Part shown: piece after piece, positions 10,001 through 18,864 of the stretch
Numbering within the stretch: the first letter of the stretch is position 1
Layout of the letters: each line of letters begins with the position of its first letter
Origin: an uncultured Odoribacter sp.
GTDB taxonomy: Bacteria; Bacteroidota; Bacteroidia; Bacteroidales; Marinifilaceae
Direction of reading: 5' to 3'
Length of the DNA: 64,000 nt
NCBI GenBank assembly: GCA_944321165.1
Contig: CALUKE010000001.1
Span: 1-64,000 of the forward strand
Position numbers and translations under genes: made by a program
The notes under the pieces: generated by a model
The model's database searches: none
What the model was told of the DNA's origin: nothing
The model's input: only the letters and a program-made list of their open reading frames with translations

Positions 10001-10167
10001 TGACCATTGTGTCGACAATGCTGGGGTTTATCCCGTTTTTGATCGGAGATGTCAATGACTTTTGGTTCAGTCTTGCCATCGGTACAATGAGCGGACTGGC
10101 CTTTTCCCTGCTGGTACTGATGGGGGTATTGCCTGTTATGTTTAAAACCAAGAATTCAAAATTATGA
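7006..10167 (+). CDS. RND efflux permease 1
   Basis: 1053 residues, the normal length for an inner-membrane proton-driven RND transporter. Transmembrane helix 1 is at about residues 8-25. It is followed by a porter domain (PHANPEMLEMEVTSKLEGAFA), the helix 2-6 block with the conserved FGIIIDNVIVMTDHYR motif around helix 4, a second porter domain, and a C-terminal helix block ending near FKTKNSKL. It resembles the CusA/AcrB-like permeases of Bacteroidetes with a short N-terminus. It overlaps the next permease by 4 bp (ATGA), so the two are translated together and may form a mixed trimer, as known for MdtB/MdtC; here that is inference. Confidence 0.9.
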   Translation: MKVSAFSINMVFIVLMLAGIVLLPKIPLQLMPSSRSNELSVSFSWPHANPEMLEMEVTSKLEGAFARTKGLNDIRSYTSQGSGSIVLSIDKNENIDAVKLYLSSLLRSLAKEFPEGVRIGTLQGGESRQTKPEDENEERLLMSYTITGPGTSLDVATYAEDQIVPLISGIEGIERVSVTGAVPFEEVLLYDEQALKDMQVSPYEISAAIGKYYSRREGGKVLLEKEPTAQYAYCLFMGHPGTLQDDFLDIPIKSIGNRIIHLRDLVKRDYCEARPASYFRINGLNRININVFCLQKSNMVDLANKVRAKLDQAEKSLASEYSLTLLQDNSKELKNELRDNLFRTLLTVVILLVFVWITSRSLRYLAIITICLAANILIAMVFYYLFGIEIHLYALAGITVSFGIIIDNVIVMTDHYRYHHDRKVFMAILAATLTTMGALIVIFNMDNEIMRNMWGFSAVIIINLMLSVVIALLFVPALMEKLPLPVVDRRQRYRQLRRSVKITAGYKRVLLFLQRHRKLLVTVIVLGFGIPVFLIPTSIERDRKLSTLYNRIFGSEFFLTVKPWLDKGLGGSLRLFIEGGGGEWRQNDPETKARTTLNLTMTMPHGATLEQMNEAFVKVEGFLAGFEEIETFTTDVTSANVGRMRIVFKKEEEMGGASERIKNELIRFANTIGNADSDISGVGRGFSNRTSSDYRSESLKVVGYNYRQVMMYAEQLKEKLSEQKRVKKLYIGSDKNPVKNKEFTIEASKEKLAHNNTNIYNMLSNLNRLSGEEDVRLDIYAHGEAIPVVIRPQKVQKASLWEVQQTPLQGQHSVYRLKDVGAITEEQAFETITKTNQEYEVTVQYDFIGDYMLSNKVKERVSQEMNREMPIGFRVKEGRDWGRFFWEGAGGIDMRIWYILLVIGIIYFICAILLESLRQALVVILIAPISFIGCFLGFYFFGFQFNEGGLAAFIMMCGLSVNAILYIINDYNNRVKAGKPRGLDTYLKAWNAKIIPILLTIVSTMLGFIPFLIGDVNDFWFSLAIGTMSGLAFSLLVLMGVLPVMFKTKNSKL

Positions 10168-13100
10168 TCAAGTTTCTTTTGCAACGTCCCGTAGCAGTCT
10201 TTATGACGACCATCGCCTTCATTGTGTTGGGAGGCGTGGCTGCCTTAAAATTGCCTGTATCCCTGATGCCCGATATCGACATACCGGAAATCAGCGTACA
10301 TTACACCCGTGACAATGCTTCTGCCGCAGAGTTGGAACATACCATTACGGGAAATCTCCGGGCCCAGTTGCAACAGACTCCCCATTTGGCAGAGATTACC
10401 ACGGAGTCGAAAGACGGCAGCGGAAGCATTGACATGCGATTTGATTACGGGACTTCCGTGGACTATGCTTTCATCGAAGTAAATCAAAAAGTGGATGCTG
10501 CCATGAGATATCTGCCGCAGGATATGCAGCGACCGGTTATCATCAAGGCTTCTACGTCGGATATTCCGGTGTTTTATATTCATCTTGCGATGCGGAATGA
10601 AAGTTCGGAAAGCAGATTTCTGGAATTTTGTGAATTTACGGAAGCTGTGCTGAAAAAACGCCTGGAGCAGTTGCCGGATGTGGCCATGGTGGATATCAGC
10701 GGTAACTATCTGCCGGAAATGTACATTTTGCCCGATGCCGCCAAACTGCGCAGTCTGGGGATTACTCCCGAACAATTGAAGGATGCTATAGATAAAAACA
10801 ACCAGACGGCCGGAAGTCTGAGCATTCGGGACGGATATTACCAGTATAATATCAAATTTTCCAGCCAGCTCATGTCGGTGGAGGAAGTGGAGGATATATA
10901 CCTGAATATGGAGGGAAGACTTATTCAGTTGAAGGATATTGCAGAAGTCGGTATCCGTCCCAGAGACAAACGGGGTGTGTTCATCAACGGCGACAAGCAG
11001 TCGCTGTGCATGGCCGTCATCAAACAGTCGGATGCCCGTATGTCAGAGATGAAGGAAGATGTGGGGAAGATGCTGGAATCTTTTCGGAAAGACTACCCCG
11101 ACATCGAGTTTACCGTAACGCGCGACCAGGCAACCTTGTTGAACTATACTATCGGTAATCTTTCTCAGAGTCTGGTGTGGAGTATCGTATTGGCCGTATT
11201 GGTCATGCTCTTTTTTCTGAAGGATATCCGCTCGGCCCTGATTATCGCTTTCAGTATACCGATATCTACGGTCATCAGCATCTTGTTTTTTCAGGTGCTG
11301 GGACTTTCCATCAACACCATTTCGCTGGCCGGTTTGATCATTGGAGTGGGGATGATGGTGGATAATTCCATCATTGTGATTGACAACATCAATCAATACC
11401 GCGAACGCGGATATGCCTTGTTGGATGCCTGCAACCGGGGAACGGTAGAGATTATCCGCCCCTTGCTTTCCTCGGTGTTGACCACCTGTGCCGTGTTTAT
11501 TCCCCTGATATTTCTCGGAGGCATTGCCGGAGCACTTTTTTATGATCAGGCCATGGCTGTTTCCATCGGATTGTTTGTGTCTCTCTTTGTCTCCATCAGC
11601 GTGGTTCCTGTGCTTTTCCATCTGATATTCAGACATGCCCGGGTTATGAAGATCAACCGTCTGATTGAACGGATCAGTCTGAAACATCTGGAAGAATATT
11701 ATTCCCGTGGTTACCACTTTGTCTTTTCCCATCGGAGGAAGACCTGTGGAATTGTGGTATTGTTCCTGTTGGCCGGGGGGATGGCTATGAAATTTCTCCG
11801 GATAGAGGAAATGCCCCCGATTGAGATCAACGAAATGCTGGTGAAGACAGATTGGAACAGCAGTATTCATGTGGATGAGAACCAACGGCGTGTGAATGAG
11901 ATCATCGCCGCATTCCAATCGCGTTGTGAGGAAATCAGCTGTTTTGCCGGAGAAAAACAGTTTTTCCTGGACCGCGAGGACAAGCTGAATCCCAATGAAG
12001 CAGAATTCTATATCCGTACGCGGGATTATGACGGACTGCAGCAGGTATTGACGGACATGCGGAAATACATCCACCGGAACTATCCGGAGGCGCGGATTGA
12101 AACCGAGAAAGTAAAAAACCTGTTTGAACAGATGTTTGAGGAGGAGAGCGCTCCTTTAGTGGCCAACCTGAGCAATAGGCAAAAGCGAGAACTTCTGTCC
12201 GTGGATTCGGTGAACCGCTATATCGGGAATATGAACGACCTCTTTCCCGAACTGATGCTGAATCCCGTTCCGACCGTCAATCGGATTGCCATTCATTTGC
12301 TGCCGGAACGTTTGGCTCTCTATAAAGTGGATCAGAATATGCTTATCTATGAACTGGAAAAAAATATCAGCAAAAACAATATCGGAAAACTCAATACCGG
12401 GAGCCGGTATATTCCCATTGTCATTACAGAAACGGAGCAAACGTTGCGGGAAGTGTTGAAAAATACCCAGGTGCTCAATAAGGAGGGTAACAATTATATA
12501 CCGGCGGAAAGTCTGGTGGAACTTTCCACGGAGTACGACTACAAGAGCATTGTCGGGAAAAAGGAGGGGGTGGTGGTACCCGTCGATATTCAGTATGCGG
12601 GAAAGGACAACCGGCAGTTGATGGACCGGTTTCAACAGGAAGCCCGGCTGATGGACATGGATGTACATTTCGGCGGTTCCTTTTTTCAAGGTACACAAAC
12701 CATGAAGGAGATGATCGTGATCATCATCATTGCCATTTTGATGTTGTATTTCATTCTGGCCGCCCAATTCGAATCGTTGGGACTCCCTCTCATCATTCTC
12801 GTCGAAATCCCCATTGACCTGGCCTTTACCCTGTTTTCGCTGTGGATATTCGGAACCTCTCTCAATTTGATGTCCATGATCGGAATCATTGTTATGTGCG
12901 GTATCATCATCAACGACTCGATTTTAAAAATAGACACCATCATCCGTTTGGAGAAGGAAGGGTATCCACTGCTGGAAGCCATCCACGAAGGGGGAGTGCG
13001 ACGTCTGAAACCCATTCTGATGACCAGTCTTACCAGTATCATCGCCATGGTTCCCCTGCTGTGGGGAAACGACATCGGTTCGCAATTGCAGCAGCCGCTT

Positions 13101-13205
13101 GCCATCGCCATGATCAGCGGTATGAGTTTCGGTACCATCGTCAGTCTGTATTTTGTGCCGCTGTGCTATTATTTTGTCAACAGACGTCGACATACCCAAG
13201 TATGA
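10164..13205 (+). CDS. RND efflux permease 2
   Basis: 1013 residues, starting MIKFLLQRPVAVFMTTIAF as is typical for AcrB-like permeases. The helix-4 motif reads GVGMMVDNSIIVIDNINQYRERG, and the C-terminal helix block includes ILAAQFESLGLPLIILVEIP and GGVRRLKPILMTSLT. It is coupled to permease 1 by a 4-bp overlap. No outer-membrane factor (TolC type) follows; the next reading frame is a truncated outer-membrane protein, so the pump must use an exit channel encoded elsewhere or has lost it. Confidence 0.9.
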   Translation: MIKFLLQRPVAVFMTTIAFIVLGGVAALKLPVSLMPDIDIPEISVHYTRDNASAAELEHTITGNLRAQLQQTPHLAEITTESKDGSGSIDMRFDYGTSVDYAFIEVNQKVDAAMRYLPQDMQRPVIIKASTSDIPVFYIHLAMRNESSESRFLEFCEFTEAVLKKRLEQLPDVAMVDISGNYLPEMYILPDAAKLRSLGITPEQLKDAIDKNNQTAGSLSIRDGYYQYNIKFSSQLMSVEEVEDIYLNMEGRLIQLKDIAEVGIRPRDKRGVFINGDKQSLCMAVIKQSDARMSEMKEDVGKMLESFRKDYPDIEFTVTRDQATLLNYTIGNLSQSLVWSIVLAVLVMLFFLKDIRSALIIAFSIPISTVISILFFQVLGLSINTISLAGLIIGVGMMVDNSIIVIDNINQYRERGYALLDACNRGTVEIIRPLLSSVLTTCAVFIPLIFLGGIAGALFYDQAMAVSIGLFVSLFVSISVVPVLFHLIFRHARVMKINRLIERISLKHLEEYYSRGYHFVFSHRRKTCGIVVLFLLAGGMAMKFLRIEEMPPIEINEMLVKTDWNSSIHVDENQRRVNEIIAAFQSRCEEISCFAGEKQFFLDREDKLNPNEAEFYIRTRDYDGLQQVLTDMRKYIHRNYPEARIETEKVKNLFEQMFEEESAPLVANLSNRQKRELLSVDSVNRYIGNMNDLFPELMLNPVPTVNRIAIHLLPERLALYKVDQNMLIYELEKNISKNNIGKLNTGSRYIPIVITETEQTLREVLKNTQVLNKEGNNYIPAESLVELSTEYDYKSIVGKKEGVVVPVDIQYAGKDNRQLMDRFQQEARLMDMDVHFGGSFFQGTQTMKEMIVIIIIAILMLYFILAAQFESLGLPLIILVEIPIDLAFTLFSLWIFGTSLNLMSMIGIIVMCGIIINDSILKIDTIIRLEKEGYPLLEAIHEGGVRRLKPILMTSLTSIIAMVPLLWGNDIGSQLQQPLAIAMISGMSFGTIVSLYFVPLCYYFVNRRRHTQV

Positions 13206-13218
13206 TACACTATTCGTC

Positions 13219-13494
13219 ATGAGAAGATTGAAACTTATTTTTTTACTGCTTTGCAGTATCATGTGCATAATACCGGCGTGGGCACAGCATTCCGTCAAAG
13301 GGGTTGTGAAGGATTCCAAGGAACAGTCTGTAACCGGAGCCTCGATAGTTATCAGATCCAAAAACGATTCCCTTTATTACAAAGGAGGAACCACGGATGG
13401 TGAAGGTCAATTTGCCATAGAAGGACTGAAGTCCGGCGTGAAACTGAAGATGCAGAATAAAGATAAGGATTCAGGAATCCTGAACAGAAATTGA
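13219..13494 (+). pseudogene. Truncated outer-membrane protein, N-terminal fragment
   Basis: Starting at ATG 13219, the reading frame encodes a clear signal peptide (MRRLKLIFLLLCSIMCIIPAWAQ). A carboxypeptidase-regulatory-like beta-sandwich follows (VKGVVKDSKEQSVTGASIVI ... GEGQFAIEGL), as at the N-terminus of Bacteroidetes TonB-dependent or OMP_b-brl proteins. Family similarity ends near GVKLKMQ (about position 13452); the last codons to the stop look unrelated. The plug/barrel part, about 600 residues, is missing. The two intact barrel proteins at 15011 and 18925 share the same N-terminal architecture. The fragment follows permease 2 by 13 bp and could once have been the operon's last gene. 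Confidence 0.7.
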
Positions 13495-13511
13495 TAGACT
13501 CAAGAATTTGA

Positions 13512-13554
13512 AAAGGGAGAATCAATCGGCTTAATGTCGAAAGATTCTCTCTTT
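13512..13554 (+). terminator. Hairpin, accessory-zone repeat family member A
   Basis: AAAGGGAGAATC at the 5' arm pairs with GATTCTCTCTTT at the 3' arm (one wobble), with a small inner TCG/CGA stem, followed by a T-rich run. It lies downstream of the truncated outer-membrane gene and shares its 3' arm sequence with hairpins at 14639 and 21261. A rho-independent terminator is the simplest reading. Confidence 0.6.
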
Positions 13555-13667
13555 TCTATTCTCCCTTTCTTCTACATTCTATAATCAGAAGTATCCCATA
13601 TGGAACAACCTCAGATACATATTACTGCTCAAAATTCGTCGTTTATTGTTACGAGCATTATATTGTA

Positions 13668-14408
13668 TTATTTGAATATCTCTATGAATTGCTCAAAAAA
13701 AGATTTTTTAGGAATATCCGAAGTACAGAAATGAACTTCTTTTAATTTTATCATTCTTTTATCATTCATATTGGAATCAACCAACCGAATAAAAGAATCC
13801 CGATCTTCAAACTTTGCGTACAATTCTGCACGCCATTCATCAGGAGATTTTAAAAATAACTTTTGAAAATGCAGCACATCCCAATGCCTGATTTCAGCAT
13901 TTATCTCTTTTTTTGCTTTATCCATTAAATTCCTGTCATCTAAAAAAAGAGCCAAAGCAAGTTTGAATTCAAAAATACGATACAGATTAATCGGATTATG
14001 TTTCGGGATTAATGAAGAAGATAATTGATCAAGCCATTTCCATACATCACTGACAACAACTTTTGGTTTGAAGAATAGCCCGAACTGTTGCTCGGCAAAA
14101 TCGGAAGCACTTTGAAACAGTCTGTCATGAGAAGCATAATCTATAAAAAACTGGGTTCCATTCTTACCCCAAAGTTCAGTGTAAAACACGGGAATGTTTC
14201 TTTTCTGTATGGAATCCTCCCATAATGGCAAACATTCGAAGATAATACGATATTGTTTTGAAAAGACTTTATCCATTCTTAATCCCCACAAAACGAAGTC
14301 AGCCTTCATATATAGAGTAGAAGGTGTATAAGGAGATAAAATAGGAAATCTCTCTTGCCAGTCGTCAATTATTACTTTTTTTACCATGACAGTTTTATCT
14401 AACCACAT
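13668..14408 (-). CDS. Hypothetical protein, family not recognised
   Basis: 246 residues from ATG 14408; an internal ATG at 14387 is an alternative start. No signal peptide or membrane segment is visible, so it is probably cytoplasmic. The middle is helical and rich in aromatics (FEFKLALALFLDDRNLMDKA, HFQKLFLKSPDEWRAELYAK). The gene stands alone on the minus strand among plus-strand fragments, is visibly AT-rich, and has a good promoter match at 14494-14527, which supports it being real. Its location in a zone of broken genes suggests horizontal origin. I do not recognise the family and assign no function. Confidence 0.7.
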   Translation of the reverse strand: MWLDKTVMVKKVIIDDWQERFPILSPYTPSTLYMKADFVLWGLRMDKVFSKQYRIIFECLPLWEDSIQKRNIPVFYTELWGKNGTQFFIDYASHDRLFQSASDFAEQQFGLFFKPKVVVSDVWKWLDQLSSSLIPKHNPINLYRIFEFKLALALFLDDRNLMDKAKKEINAEIRHWDVLHFQKLFLKSPDEWRAELYAKFEDRDSFIRLVDSNMNDKRMIKLKEVHFCTSDIPKKSFFEQFIEIFK

Positions 14409-14493
14409 TCGACTATAGGTTGGATTTTGAAAAGCTAAATTTCAGGCATTTCATGAATCAAAACGCTCATATAAAATCTTCTGTTGTTTATCG

Positions 14494-14527
14494 CAAATAT
14501 AAGGAATATAATAGATTTATAAGGCAA
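14494..14527 (-). promoter_or_regulatory. Promoter for the unknown minus-strand gene
   Basis: Read on the minus strand: TTG (14527-14525), a 23-bp spacer, then TATATTTG (14501-14494), matching the Bacteroidetes consensus. The start codon at 14408 lies about 80 nt downstream. Confidence 0.55.
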
Positions 14528-14854
14528 TGCCATAAATTTATTCCGTTGATTATTACTCAAGCCATCAGCAAATCTGCTATATGCCGATTGCCCACCTCAG
14601 TTCCTAACGGCATCAACAAAGAAAACGAAGAGAATATAAAAAAGGGAGGGCCCGACGACAATCGTTGAAAGATTCTCCTTTTTATTATTTGATCTTTAAT
14701 TCTAAAAAAGAAAAATCTTATACAGAGAATATACTGATTATTGTATCTTTATGGTACGATAAGTAAGAGAAAAAGCAATTCAAGTTTTAATCTGTTTTAT
14801 AATAGGAACTTAGATGTAAATTTCTTTGATAAATTGATTTACAATAATTGAGAT
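14528..14854. other. Non-coding gap in the accessory zone
   Basis: No supported gene lies here. A plus-strand open frame covering part of the gap (14420-14668) has no recognisable family, no start signal and runs over the antisense promoter. The only structured element is the hairpin at 14639-14681. The rest is AT-rich with no repeat or motif I can name. Confidence 0.5.
14639..14681 (+). terminator. Hairpin, accessory-zone repeat family member B
   Basis: AAAAGGGAG pairs imperfectly with CTCCTTTTT, with an inner CGACGA/TCGTTG stem. The 3' part (GTTGAAAGATTCTCCTTTTT) closely matches the 3' arm of hairpin A (GTCGAAAGATTCTCTCTTTT). No plus-strand gene precedes it now, so it may mark the 3' end of a deleted gene. 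Confidence 0.45.
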
Positions 14855-14988
14855 ATGAAACCATTCAAATTGCGAGCCTGGACCAAAGCGGACATATCGG
14901 CATTGGCAAAATATTTGAACAATAAAAAGATTTGGGACAACTGTCGTGACGCCCTTCCTTATCCTATACGGAAAAGGACGCCGAACAA
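14855..14988 (+). pseudogene. GNAT acetyltransferase N-terminal stub
   Basis: The first ~37 codons read MKPFKLRAWTKADISALAKY then LNNKKIWDNCRDALPYP, the typical N-terminus of RimJ/RimL-like GNAT acetyltransferases. In the GNAT family this is normally followed by YTEKDAE. Exactly that sequence (tat acg gaa aag gac gcc gaa) is present from 14965 but in another frame, so one base has been lost in the CCnTAT junction at 14963-14965. The frame then stops at 14989 and similarity ends. By chance the unshifted frame runs on into the outer-membrane gene behind it, giving a false 52-residue extension of that protein. Confidence 0.75.
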
Positions 14989-15010
14989 TAGAGTATCCAT
15001 TTTTTACAAT

Positions 15011-17311
15011 ATGAAATTTTTCAATTTATTAATTTCCATATGTTTATCAATAACGACATACAGCCAGAGTTTCAATCTTAAAGGTAGAATAATTGATGAA
15101 CAAAAAGAGAGTATTCCATTTGCCAATATAGCACTATACCATTTAAGTGACACTGTGAACATTGTAAAAGGCAGTGCTTCCGATTTGTTAGGAAATTATT
15201 CTTTTCAAAGCGTTGAATCTGGAGATTATATATTACAGATCTCATATATAGGATACAAAACAAAGTCTATTCCTGTCACGATAGACAGGGATGTGGTACA
15301 GAATGTCATTCTTGAAGTTGATACAAAATTAATAGCAGAAGTAGTGGTTGAAGGGAAAAGAAGTATCCGTAGCATAGATAAAACATCTTATACTTTCTCT
15401 GATATTCAAATTGACAAGGCTGAAAATGGACGCGGGCTTATTGCAACTTTGCCAAACCTTCGTATAGATAGGACGAGTAACACTTTATCAACTATAAACG
15501 GTAAAAACATCTTAATCTTAATAAATGGAATAAAGGCAACCGATGACGACTTAAAACTGATACCTGCAGATAAGATTAAGAATGTAGAGATTTATGATGT
15601 ACCTCCTATGCGGTATATTAACGATGCGGAAAATGTAGTCAACGTCAGAACAAAACCTTTAGATACTGGATGGAGTGGTAATATATATGGGACGTTGGGA
15701 CAGATGTTTTCCAATGCTTCTATTGCTTTGTCTTATATCAAGGGAGAGAATAAACTCACGCTTAATTGTGGCACACATATCAATATGAAACGTGATATAA
15801 AAGACCTGGAATCAGGCCACTATAATTATGCGATTAACGATGATCAATATATCTATGATTATATTCGTGAAAGTCAGTCATGGGGTCATCAACATAATAT
15901 CGGACTTACCTATTCTATCAGTAAAGAAGACAATTATGATTTCCAAATAAAAGCACTTGTAAATACTTCTGATGAAAAGCTGGATGCCAATAAGAATATT
16001 TTGTTTATGCAGAACGAATTTCAGGAAGAACGTGCAGGAACATTAAATGATTACAAGAAAACAATAGTTCCGACATTGGATGTATATTATTCAAAAATAT
16101 TCCCAAAGAATAATTCAATATCGTTTAATGTTGTAGGTAGCTATTTCGACAATGAGCAAAAGACACATTCGATGGAAAGTGGCAGTACCGGTTTTGATGA
16201 TAAAATGTCCATAAATAATCAGAAGAAAACACTTATCGGGGAGTTTGTATATGAACATGGATTTACAAGCGCGAATTTGTCCTTTGGCTATCGAGGACAT
16301 TTTAATTTTCTAACAAATGAATTAAAAAACTCGATGTCTGAAGAGTTGCAGAAACAGAATATAAATACACAAAAGCATTATGCGTATGGTGAGATTAGCG
16401 GAAAACTAAAATCATTCATGTACCGTGTCAGTTTAGGGGCCAATTATGATATGCAATCTGAAGGAAACGGATTTCATAATTTGACATTTACTCCGCTGAT
16501 TATGGCTGGATATAACATCAATGATGCAAATAGCATACGTATTACATATAATTCCAGTACACAGATGCCGGACATGTTACAAATGTCTGATGCAAGAATC
16601 TTGATAATGAACAATTTCTATCAGACAGGTAATACGAACTTGGAAAACTCTCACTTGCAGTCATTGAATTTAAGTTATGACTTGTACTTGAAAAAGTTTT
16701 CTGCATCGGCAAATTTATTTTATGATTATACCAGTAATAGTCTATTCGATTCATATCAATATGGCGATGATTGCATATTGTTTCAAACCGGTAACGCTGA
16801 AAAAGATATACGGAGAGGTATTGAAATCAATCTGAATTACACACCATGGGAATTTCTCCGAATCGGTGGAAGCATAGGAGCCAATCAACAGGTTTTTCAA
16901 CCTTCAAAAGAGATCCGAGAATTTAATTATTGGTCATATCCTGTTTCATTATACCTTTCTGCCCAATATAAGAATTTCTCATTTGATCTTTACCAAAAAT
17001 TTGGTGGTACATTTTTGTCAGGACTATATAAAACGGGGATAGAGAAAGTCTCGTATATTAACTTAGGATATACATACAAAAGTTTTAATATAAACCTTCA
17101 ATGTTTTTTCCCATTCATAAAAGACAAATATTCAAACGAAACCATACCTGGCAGTATAGTTTATCATAAGACAGACTACCATATTAAACGAAAAGATCAT
17201 GCGTTTGCGTTGAGCGTTTCATGGAGTTTTGGTGTCGGCAAAAAGAAAAAATCTGTGCAACAGAATATGGAAAACTATGATAGTGATAGTGGGCTATTCA
17301 AGATAAAATAA
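15011..17311 (+). CDS. Outer-membrane beta-barrel protein (OMP_b-brl type), AT-rich
   Basis: The start is placed at 15011, giving the signal peptide MKFFNLLISICLSITTYSQ; the upstream in-frame codons belong to an acetyltransferase stub. The protein is 766 residues: a carboxypeptidase-regulatory-like domain (LKGRIIDEQKESIPFANIAL ... YIGYKTKSI), a plug-like region (VVVEGKRSI ... GRGLIATLPNLRIDR, INGKNILILINGIKA), then a long series of amphipathic beta-strands. It resembles the TonB-receptor-like outer-membrane family common in Bacteroidetes, without a SusD partner. Its base composition is clearly more AT-rich than that of the paralogue at 18925, suggesting separate origins. Ligand unknown. Confidence 0.85.
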   Translation: MKFFNLLISICLSITTYSQSFNLKGRIIDEQKESIPFANIALYHLSDTVNIVKGSASDLLGNYSFQSVESGDYILQISYIGYKTKSIPVTIDRDVVQNVILEVDTKLIAEVVVEGKRSIRSIDKTSYTFSDIQIDKAENGRGLIATLPNLRIDRTSNTLSTINGKNILILINGIKATDDDLKLIPADKIKNVEIYDVPPMRYINDAENVVNVRTKPLDTGWSGNIYGTLGQMFSNASIALSYIKGENKLTLNCGTHINMKRDIKDLESGHYNYAINDDQYIYDYIRESQSWGHQHNIGLTYSISKEDNYDFQIKALVNTSDEKLDANKNILFMQNEFQEERAGTLNDYKKTIVPTLDVYYSKIFPKNNSISFNVVGSYFDNEQKTHSMESGSTGFDDKMSINNQKKTLIGEFVYEHGFTSANLSFGYRGHFNFLTNELKNSMSEELQKQNINTQKHYAYGEISGKLKSFMYRVSLGANYDMQSEGNGFHNLTFTPLIMAGYNINDANSIRITYNSSTQMPDMLQMSDARILIMNNFYQTGNTNLENSHLQSLNLSYDLYLKKFSASANLFYDYTSNSLFDSYQYGDDCILFQTGNAEKDIRRGIEINLNYTPWEFLRIGGSIGANQQVFQPSKEIREFNYWSYPVSLYLSAQYKNFSFDLYQKFGGTFLSGLYKTGIEKVSYINLGYTYKSFNINLQCFFPFIKDKYSNETIPGSIVYHKTDYHIKRKDHAFALSVSWSFGVGKKKKSVQQNMENYDSDSGLFKIK

Positions 17312-17628
17312 ATAATACTTTCTTCAATTGTATCTGCCAAGCTAAGTAATACAATAAAGAAATCTGTCAATAATAATATTGATGGTTGAACTTGGCTTTA
17401 AGGCACATATCAACGAATATGGAATAACATCACGTATACACCTGAAATGCAAATAGTTAATACTATTCCAAAAGTGTGTCTGTGTAGAATAATAAAAAAG
17501 TCTACAGATTTTTTAGCTTTGTAGAAGCAAAACAAACAAAAACTAAAAAAGAGTAGACTTTATGGATTTCACAAAAAAACAAGTTCCGGTGGAACCGGCA
17601 ATGCCGTCTGCGCCTCAGCATAGTTGAA

Positions 17629-18807
17629 GCAGGCTTCACTCTGCATTCGGCTTGCACGGCATTTTCCGAGCTGATATGCAAGCATACGGAAAAAGAAAAT
17701 GGCTTACATGATTTGATGGAAATAATGCTTGAGAGCCTGAAGGTATCAGAGCGCAGGGAATATCTTCATGAAGAAGGTGTTGCAGGCAACAAGTGCAACG
17801 GCTACCGTCCTGGTCGGACATATGGTCATGGCCGGACATTGACTTTCCGTATTCCAGGTGACAGGTACGGTAACTTTCATCCCCGTATATTGGCTATACT
17901 CCGTGATCAGGAAGAAGAGTGAGAACGCCTTGCCGGTACCTTGTACACCAAAACTCTGAGCCAGGAACAGGTGGGTGAAGTCTTCAACGACATCTATGGG
18001 GAGCACTACAGCAAGGCGAGCATATCAAGGATGCTTGACTATCTGCGCCGTAATGTCACCGAGTGGCTTGAACGTTCTCTGGAAAGCTATTATCCTGTGG
18101 TGTTCATTGACTGCGTCCACATAAAGGAACACCGCAAGCGCAGTGTTGATACGGAAGCCTTCTATGTCGTTCTGGCCGTAAAGGAGGACAAGACCAGGGA
18201 GGTACTCGGTATTTTCAACAAACCGACAGAAAGTGCTTTGGGCTGTGGTGAGATGCTGCATGACCTGTACGAGAGAGGTGTCGGCAAGATCGGTCTTATA
18301 TGCGCGGATGGTCTCAAGGGACTTGATGATGTCGTCAGCGAAGTGTTTCCCGGCACCAGTCTCCAGAGATGCACCACCCACTTGAAACGCAACATACTGA
18401 GCGATGTCCGCAACGGTGACAAAGGGGATGTGGCTGACGACCTGAGACAGGTCTTCCGCACGGGAGACAGGAACTATACCGTGGAACAGGCCTGGAGCGA
18501 ATGGCAGCAGTTCTGCGCTAAATGGGGCAAGTATTACAGATGCATCAAGAGACGCGGTGAGGATGCTTCCTACAAGGCGTATTTCACTTACCTGAATTAC
18601 GACCACCGCATCCAGTCCATGATCTACACCACGAATTGGATAGAGCGGCTGCAGAAGGACTTCCGGAGGGTTACGAGAATGCGCGGGGCCATGCCAAACG
18701 AAGAATCGGTCATCCTGCTTATGGGAAAGACAGCCATGGACAAGAAGTCCTACCTGAGGCAGGTCCCGAGAATCGATCTGGACAGGACTCTATTCCCGGA
18801 CGAATAA
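17629..18807 (+). pseudogene. IS256-family (mutator-type) transposase, interrupted
   Basis: One frame encodes transposase sequence from 17629 (AGFTLHSACTAFSELICKH) to 18807, but an in-frame TGA at 17920-17922 splits it between LRDQEEE and ERLAGTLYTKTLSQEQ. The short frame from ATG 17562 (MDFTKKQV) stops at 17625-17627 and is out of phase, so the N-terminus is probably frameshifted as well. The 288-residue distal part (17941-18807) keeps the DDE residues: Asp in VVFIDCVHIKEH, Asp in LICADGLKGL, Glu in TNWIERLQKDFRR. It is most likely inactive unless the stop is read through. Confidence 0.8.
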
Positions 18808-18812
18808 AAATT

Positions 18813-18840
18813 ATCATCGGCAGGCATGCCTACCGATGAT
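18813..18840. repeat. Near-perfect palindrome at transposase 3' end
   Basis: ATCATCGGCAGGCATGCC followed by TACCGATGAT forms a 28-nt near-perfect palindrome just after the transposase stop. It may act as a terminator or 3' stabilising hairpin of the IS transcript; no T-run follows. Confidence 0.5.
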
Positions 18841-18856
18841 GTATCAAATAAAGTGA

Positions 18857-18864
18857 TATATTTG
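18857..18864 (+). promoter_or_regulatory. Outward -7 box at IS right end
   Basis: TATATTTG matches the TAnnTTTG core 60 bp before the ATG at 18925 and lies inside the IS right end, pointing outward. No TTG is found at the usual upstream distance, so this is a half-match only. Confidence 0.3.

Noticed and set aside
11043..12074. 343-residue minus-strand open frame over the second RND permease
   Set aside because: Compositional shadow; no start signal or recognisable motif.
14420..14668. 82-residue plus-strand open frame
   Set aside because: It runs across the antisense promoter and a hairpin, with no family resemblance or start context.
17380..17460. Possible C-terminal fragment of a thioredoxin-fold gene (QRIWNNITYTPEMQ)
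   Set aside because: Resemblance to KRIWDLYKSQI is too short to support.
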